Shown: positions 4,561-7,459 of the stretch, piece after piece
Layout of the letters: each line of letters begins with the position of its first letter
Numbering within the stretch: the first letter of the stretch is position 1
From: Candidatus Hydrothermarchaeota archaeon
Lineage (GTDB): Archaea; Hydrothermarchaeota; Hydrothermarchaeia; Hydrothermarchaeales; BMS3B
Length of the DNA stretch: 7,459 nt
NCBI GenBank assembly: GCA_015521945.1
Contig: WANG01000186.1
Location: 1-7,459 of the forward strand
Direction: 5' to 3'
Made by a program: the position numbers and the translations under genes
Notes under the pieces: generated by a model
The model's database searches: none
What the model saw: the letters and a program-made list of their open reading frames with translations, nothing else
What the model was told of the DNA's origin: nothing

Positions 4561-4923
4561 ATGGCAAATCCGCTTGAGGCACCGTGGCTGAGTTCAAGGA
4601 AGTTCCCCGGCAAGTTTGAGGAGGAGCTGACCGACGATGACATACGCGAGTGGGAGGAGAAGGAGAGGCAGGGGTTGATAGTTGACGACGTGCCCGGTGG
4701 CACCGACGTGAGCATACCCATACGTGTGGACTACATGAACGGCGACTACCACAAGGCTTACGAGATTCTGCAGAAGAACAAGATACCCATAAAGTACAAG
4801 ACCGTGATGACCGTGCCGCCCTTCCACGCGACGATTCACGTCTTCCCGCCGGACGGCGTGAAGGCGATGAAGCTTCTCAGGGAAGCCGGCATAACGATGT
4901 ACAAGGTCAAGCCGGTGTTCTGA
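4561..4923 (+). CDS. Unrecognised 120-residue protein, probably abundant; possible ACT-like C-terminal fold
   Basis: I do not recognise this family. Residues 1-45 are charged and probably flexible (PLEAPWLSSRKFPGKF, then an acidic stretch EEELTDDDIREWEEKERQG). Residues about 49-120 alternate strand and helix: VSIPIRVDYM, HKAYEILQKNKI, YKTVMTVPPFHATIHVFP, GVKAMKLLREAG, ITMYKVKPV. This order resembles a ferredoxin-like or ACT-like small-molecule-binding fold. It has no Cys, no membrane segment and no signal peptide, so it should be cytoplasmic and not a metal-thiolate protein. Signs of strong expression are a consensus box A, a good SD, its own terminator, and codon use unlike its neighbours: five of seven Gly codons are GGC whereas adjacent genes favour GGG, and Lys is AAG. 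It is transcribed alone and divergently from tfx, which may control it. Confidence 0.8.
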   Translation: MANPLEAPWLSSRKFPGKFEEELTDDDIREWEEKERQGLIVDDVPGGTDVSIPIRVDYMNGDYHKAYEILQKNKIPIKYKTVMTVPPFHATIHVFPPDGVKAMKLLREAGITMYKVKPVF

Positions 4924-4955
4924 GCCCTTCAGGGCTCCCCTGTTTTTTCCTTTTT
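4922..4955 (+). terminator. Hairpin plus T-tract terminator of the gene at 4561
   Basis: GAGCCC (4922-4927) pairs with GGGCTC (4932-4937) around a TTCA loop; the stem begins inside the stop codon. It is followed by T6 (4943-4948) and T5 (4951-4955). Archaeal RNA polymerase terminates mainly at such T-runs. The minus strand has no matching T-run here, so the element serves the plus-strand gene; no clear terminator for the converging operon is seen in 4924-4978. Confidence 0.7.
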
Positions 4956-4978
4956 CTTGCAGGCTCCCTTAGCGGCAC

Positions 4979-5401
4979 CTAAGCTGCCCGCTTCAGGGCG
5001 CTCCAGAGCTCGTCAAGCAGCACGTGAAGCTGGTGGGGGATAGCTATACCAGCCACGTAGGCGCCCAGCACCCTCGGCTCCGGAGGGTATCCAGCCAGGG
5101 TGAGCACCGCCGCGGGAGGCAGGGTGGCGAGCACCACGTACACGAGGAGCCCAGCAGGAGAGTGGCTCATCCCCCTGTGGGGCACGTGCCTCCACCACGC
5201 CCTCCAGAAGCCTCCCAGCCTGCCCCACCGCCTCAGGCACGCGCTCCTCTCCAGGTCAAGGTCTGGGCACAGGAAGAGGGCGCCGAGCAGGTAGCCGGCA
5301 GAGAAGGCGATGGCAGGGGCTAACCCTGCTTTGAGCGCCCAGGGTAGGAGGTACGCCGCCATAGCCACAGCAGCCAGCAGGTGAACTCTCTCAGCCGGCA
5401 T
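4979..5401 (-). CDS. DUF2227-like membrane protein with metal-binding-type His/Asp motifs
   Basis: From ATG 5401 this is 140 residues with about four hydrophobic segments (near 8-20, 28-44, 84-103 and 110-122). Conserved-looking polar residues are spaced as H7, PDLDL (46-50), W59 with G60, PHRGMSH (74-80) and PHQLHVLLDE (122-131). The P-D-x-D-x...R-W-G...H-R-x-x-S-H...H-x-x-x-D order matches DUF2227 and, more broadly, YdjM/LexA-induced-type membrane hydrolase-like proteins thought to bind metal. The activity is unknown. The start MPAERVHLL fits the family's N-terminus, which has an early His; an upstream in-frame start would add residues encoded inside the nuclease gene. The ATG overlaps the end of the nuclease gene by 11 bases, so translation is coupled. 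It is the last gene of the operon. Confidence 0.75.
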   Translation of the reverse strand: MPAERVHLLAAVAMAAYLLPWALKAGLAPAIAFSAGYLLGALFLCPDLDLERSACLRRWGRLGGFWRAWWRHVPHRGMSHSPAGLLVYVVLATLPPAAVLTLAGYPPEPRVLGAYVAGIAIPHQLHVLLDELWSALKRAA

Positions 5402-6041
5402 CTTCCACGTACTCCCTGTCCAGCACCTCCGCAATCCTGGCAGCCCTGAGCCTCCCTATGCCCTCCACCCGCATGAGCTCCGCCCTGGAGGCTGAAAACA
5501 CCCGCCTCGGGGTTCTGAAGCGCCTGAGCAGCCTCTCCGCCAGCTCCTCCCCCACCCCGGGAAGCCCGCAAACCAAGAACCTCTGCTGCTCCCTCAGGGT
5601 GAGCATCCTGGGCTTGTGCCTCACCTTAGGCTTAGAGGTGCGCTGCCCCTGCTCCCTCTTTGCAAGGATGAGTATCGCCCTCGCGCACTCCTCCTTGGAC
5701 TCAGCCTGCAGCACCGCAACCCCCCGCTCAACCGCTATGGAGAACAGGCTCCCCCACACTGCGCTGGAGTGCTCCTCACCCGCAGCCCGTGCGAGGCTGC
5801 CCTCAACCAGCACCACCGGGTTCTCGTAGGCATCCCTCAGGCGCTCCACCTGCTCAAACAGCCTCCCCGAGAAGAGGGACGAGAGGTAGTCCTCGGCGCT
5901 CTTCCTCTCCACCGCCGTGCCCTCGCTCACCACGTAGTCGCCCACGCTCAGCCTGCGGTACCTGAGCTCTGCCCCCATGCTCCTGAGAAGCTCGGGCACA
6001 CCCGAGCCCCTCTCGTGCACATCCGCCACAACCTCAACCAC
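5391..6041 (-). CDS. Stand-alone XPF/ERCC4-family structure-specific endonuclease with two helix-hairpin-helix motifs
   Basis: This 216-residue protein, counted from GTG 6041, has an ERCC4 nuclease domain (residues 1 to about 130): ADVHERGSG with the first acidic residues, LSVGDYVV (GDY at 34-36), the catalytic VERKSAEDY (ERK at 45-47, Asp at 51), FSGRLFEQVERLRDAYENPVVLVEG, and ILILAKREQ. A (HhH)2 domain follows: GLPGVGEELAERLL (about 159-172) and VEGIGRLRAARI (192-203). Relatives cut 3'-flap, nicked and stalled-fork DNA near branch points as dimers. In many euryarchaea this module is the C-terminal half of Hef, fused to a helicase; here it stands alone as in crenarchaeal XPF. No obvious C-terminal PCNA-binding (PIP) motif is seen. 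GTG 6041 is chosen because GGGAGG ends nine bases before it; GTG 6050 directly abuts that SD. It overlaps the upstream gene by 8 bases. Confidence 0.9.
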   Translation of the reverse strand: MVEVVADVHERGSGVPELLRSMGAELRYRRLSVGDYVVSEGTAVERKSAEDYLSSLFSGRLFEQVERLRDAYENPVVLVEGSLARAAGEEHSSAVWGSLFSIAVERGVAVLQAESKEECARAILILAKREQGQRTSKPKVRHKPRMLTLREQQRFLVCGLPGVGEELAERLLRRFRTPRRVFSASRAELMRVEGIGRLRAARIAEVLDREYVEDAG

Positions 6042-6783
6042 GCTCTTCACCCTCCCTGAGGTATGCGGCAGGGGAGATGAGGCTCAGGTAGGTGTATATA
6101 ACCGCCTGCACCACCCTGCCGGCAACGAAAACCAAGGCGCTCACCAAGAAGGCGCCCCCGCGGAAGCCCGTGAGCACCCCCACCACCACGCTCAGGGTGC
6201 CCAGCACCAAGATGATCAGGTTCAGGCACACCACCTCTGCCCTGCGCCTCTGGCTCAGGGAGAGGCTCCTGCGCATGACCCTGAGGAATCCTCCTGCCTC
6301 AATAACCGCCACGGGCACCGTGTAGAAGAACAGGTACCCCAGCACCAGCACCCCGGAGAGCATGAGCACCCCCGCGAGCAGCGCCAGCACCTGGAGGTGC
6401 AGCACGAGGTAGAGCACCACGAGCAGCGCCACCCCCGAGCACAGGAGCACCAGCAGCACTAAGAAGCTCGCCCCTATCATCACCAGGCACCTCCACCTCC
6501 CCAGCGCCTGCCTGAGAGCCAGCCGGAGGGACGCCTGCCCCCTCCTGAGCTGCGCAGCCAGGGAGGCGTACATCCCGTAGGTGAGCACGTCCATGAGCAG
6601 GAGAACTGGGAGAGCAGCCAGCACCGGGAGGAGGGTAGGCGTGCCCCCCGCGGCAGCCTCGTAGGCGGTGCCGGCTGTCAGCAGCAGGAAGATGGAGTAG
6701 GCTGAGGTGGTAACCAGGCGGGGTACGAAGAGCTTTGGCTGCGAGACGAGCATTGTGAAGGCTCCCCTGAGTATATCCAGCAT
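6034..6783 (-). CDS. Polytopic membrane protein of unknown function
   Basis: This 249-residue protein has about six hydrophobic segments (near residues 19-38, 49-72, 100-124, 131-160, 184-204 and 211-232). A basic loop, RVMRRSLSLSQRRRAEV (168-184), precedes the fifth segment. Overall shape and the L-R-R-S-x-x-L-S/T-x-x-x-R loop resemble DUF7847/DUF4013-type archaeal membrane proteins and the membrane domain attached to some glycerophosphodiester phosphodiesterases. No catalytic motif is visible and no function is proposed. The ATG at 6783 lies one base after the TAG of the archaeosine gene, with only a weak GGGTG upstream, so it is probably translated by coupling. Its final codons overlap the start of the nuclease gene and also supply that gene's SD. 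Confidence 0.7.
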   Translation of the reverse strand: MLDILRGAFTMLVSQPKLFVPRLVTTSAYSIFLLLTAGTAYEAAAGGTPTLLPVLAALPVLLLMDVLTYGMYASLAAQLRRGQASLRLALRQALGRWRCLVMIGASFLVLLVLLCSGVALLVVLYLVLHLQVLALLAGVLMLSGVLVLGYLFFYTVPVAVIEAGGFLRVMRRSLSLSQRRRAEVVCLNLIILVLGTLSVVVGVLTGFRGGAFLVSALVFVAGRVVQAVIYTYLSLISPAAYLREGEERG

Positions 6784-6784
6784 G

Positions 6785-7459
6785 CTAACCGCACCCGTGC
6801 CTGGTTTTAACCGCCACCCCGCTCTTCATCTGCCCCATCTCCTCGGCGCTCAGCAGCGCCCTGCCCGTGGCAAGCAGCTCGTCCTCCTGGTTCACCACCA
6901 CCACCTCGCTCCCGGGCCTTATCTCGGGGTCGCACCCGCGCACGAACTTTGCATAAACGCTCCTTCCCTCCCTGACGAAGGCGTCCACCTCCGAGTCCAC
7001 CACCACCCTGCACCTCGGGGGCGGAAGCTCCAGCAGCCTCTCAGCACCTGCCAAGGTTAAAACCAGCACCCCATCCTCGGGGCGCAGGGTTGCAAGCAGC
7101 TCCTCCTGCTCCGAGTAAGCCCTCCGCAGCATGCCCTGCCTTGAGTACTCCGCCCTCGCCCCCCTGAAGAGCACCCTTCCAGCACCCCTGCCGAACTGGT
7201 AGTCGCCCATCGCCCGGAGCTTGAGCTCCTGATCGGCGGGAGCGCTGAACTCCCCGGGAGACTCAAACACCTCCCCCTCCAGCCCCAGCATCTCAGCAAG
7301 GGAGGCGTGCACGTGCACCCTCTCAAAACCTGCCGCGTACTCTCTTGCCACCCTGCGCATGTGCTCCAGCTGCGCCTCCTGGGGGGTGCTCAGCCCCTCG
7401 TGCTGCAGCAGGGGGTAGCTCTCCTCCACTTCCAAGGGTATAACCCCGAAGACCTGGGA
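6785..7459 (-). CDS. Archaeosine biosynthesis protein, C-terminal part with PUA domain (TgtA or ArcS); 5' end outside window
   Basis: The frame is open to the window edge and gives 224 residues, beginning SQVFGVIPLEVEESYPLLQ. The V-F-G-x-I-P-x-E-x-E-x-x-Y-P-x-x-Q segment, then MGDYQFGRGAGRVLF, ELLATLRPEDGVLVLTLAGAERL, and a PUA domain (RCRVVVDSEVDAFVREGRSVYAKFV... to AVKTRHG, about 150-222) are the shared C-terminal domains of archaeal tRNA-guanine transglycosylase (TgtA) and archaeosine synthase (ArcS). TgtA inserts preQ0 at G15 of the tRNA D-loop; ArcS then adds lysine. PUA binds the tRNA CCA end. Without the upstream catalytic region the two cannot be separated; in many Methanomicrobia-like lineages only ArcS keeps PUA. 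An in-frame TTG at 7435 is internal and not the start. It heads the operon as far as visible and is followed by the membrane-protein gene after one base. Confidence 0.85.
   Translation of the reverse strand, partial: SQVFGVIPLEVEESYPLLQHEGLSTPQEAQLEHMRRVAREYAAGFERVHVHASLAEMLGLEGEVFESPGEFSAPADQELKLRAMGDYQFGRGAGRVLFRGARAEYSRQGMLRRAYSEQEELLATLRPEDGVLVLTLAGAERLLELPPPRCRVVVDSEVDAFVREGRSVYAKFVRGCDPEIRPGSEVVVVNQEDELLATGRALLSAEEMGQMKSGVAVKTRHGCG

Noticed and set aside
6042..6050. GTG at 6050 as the start of the XPF nuclease
   Set aside because: GGGAGG directly abuts it with no spacing; GTG 6041 is nine bases from the SD and gives a family-like N-terminus.
5458..6462. Long plus-strand frames of 123-161 codons
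   Set aside because: Antisense to the XPF nuclease and membrane protein, rich in Pro/His/Gln/Arg as expected from high-GC shadows.
1..7459. CRISPR arrays, insertion sequences, tRNA or rRNA genes
   Set aside because: No regularly spaced repeats, transposase motifs, terminal repeats, or recognisable tRNA/rRNA segments were seen on either strand.

Overview
The window looks like a compact euryarchaeal chromosome segment, probably from a methanogen, Archaeoglobi or alkane/methane-oxidiser relative; the exact lineage cannot be fixed from sequence alone. Support comes from TTTAWATA-type box A promoters, GGAGGTGA-type Shine-Dalgarno (SD) sites mixed with apparently leaderless starts, AGG/ATA-rich codon use, an archaeal Sm-like protein, an archaeosine-tRNA enzyme with a PUA domain, an archaeal XPF-type nuclease and a Tfx-family regulator. 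Apart from the first ~300 bases the DNA is GC-rich and almost entirely coding. Several genes overlap, including convergent pairs whose 3' ends are antisense to each other.

Layout. (1) 1-222: the end of a toxin-antitoxin cassette, with the C-terminus of an antitoxin followed through an ATGA overlap by a PIN toxin gene that loses homology after about 15 codons. (2) 315-1131: an Sm-like RNA-binding protein (+) converging on a two-gene minus-strand unit encoding a PRC-barrel protein and then a small glycine-rich membrane protein. (3) 1191-3697: a plus-strand operon of a site-2-type membrane metalloprotease with two CBS domains, translationally coupled to a bifunctional NAD(P)H-hydrate repair enzyme (Nnr). 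Its promoter is interleaved with that of the divergent PRC-barrel gene. (4) 3625-4429 (-): a membrane-anchored thioredoxin-fold protein whose C-terminal tail is antisense to the end of nnr, and a short Tfx-like regulator. (5) 4430-4560: a divergent control region holding a perfect 9-bp inverted repeat over the tfx start, the tfx box A, a strong box A facing right and a GC-rich leader hairpin. (6) 4561-4955: a well-expressed-looking 120-residue protein I do not recognise, ending in a hairpin plus T-tract. (7) 7459-4979 (-): a tight operon of an archaeosine-synthesis protein (3' part only), a polytopic membrane protein, a stand-alone XPF/ERCC4 nuclease and a DUF2227-like membrane protein.

How it may work together. 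The most suggestive unit is tfx, the palindrome and the unknown gene at 4561: a small HTH protein probably repressing itself through the palindrome and possibly controlling its divergent neighbour, which carries a related half-site in its leader. The rest is mainly housekeeping: cofactor repair (Nnr), membrane proteolysis (S2P), RNA binding (SmAP), tRNA modification (archaeosine) and DNA repair (XPF).
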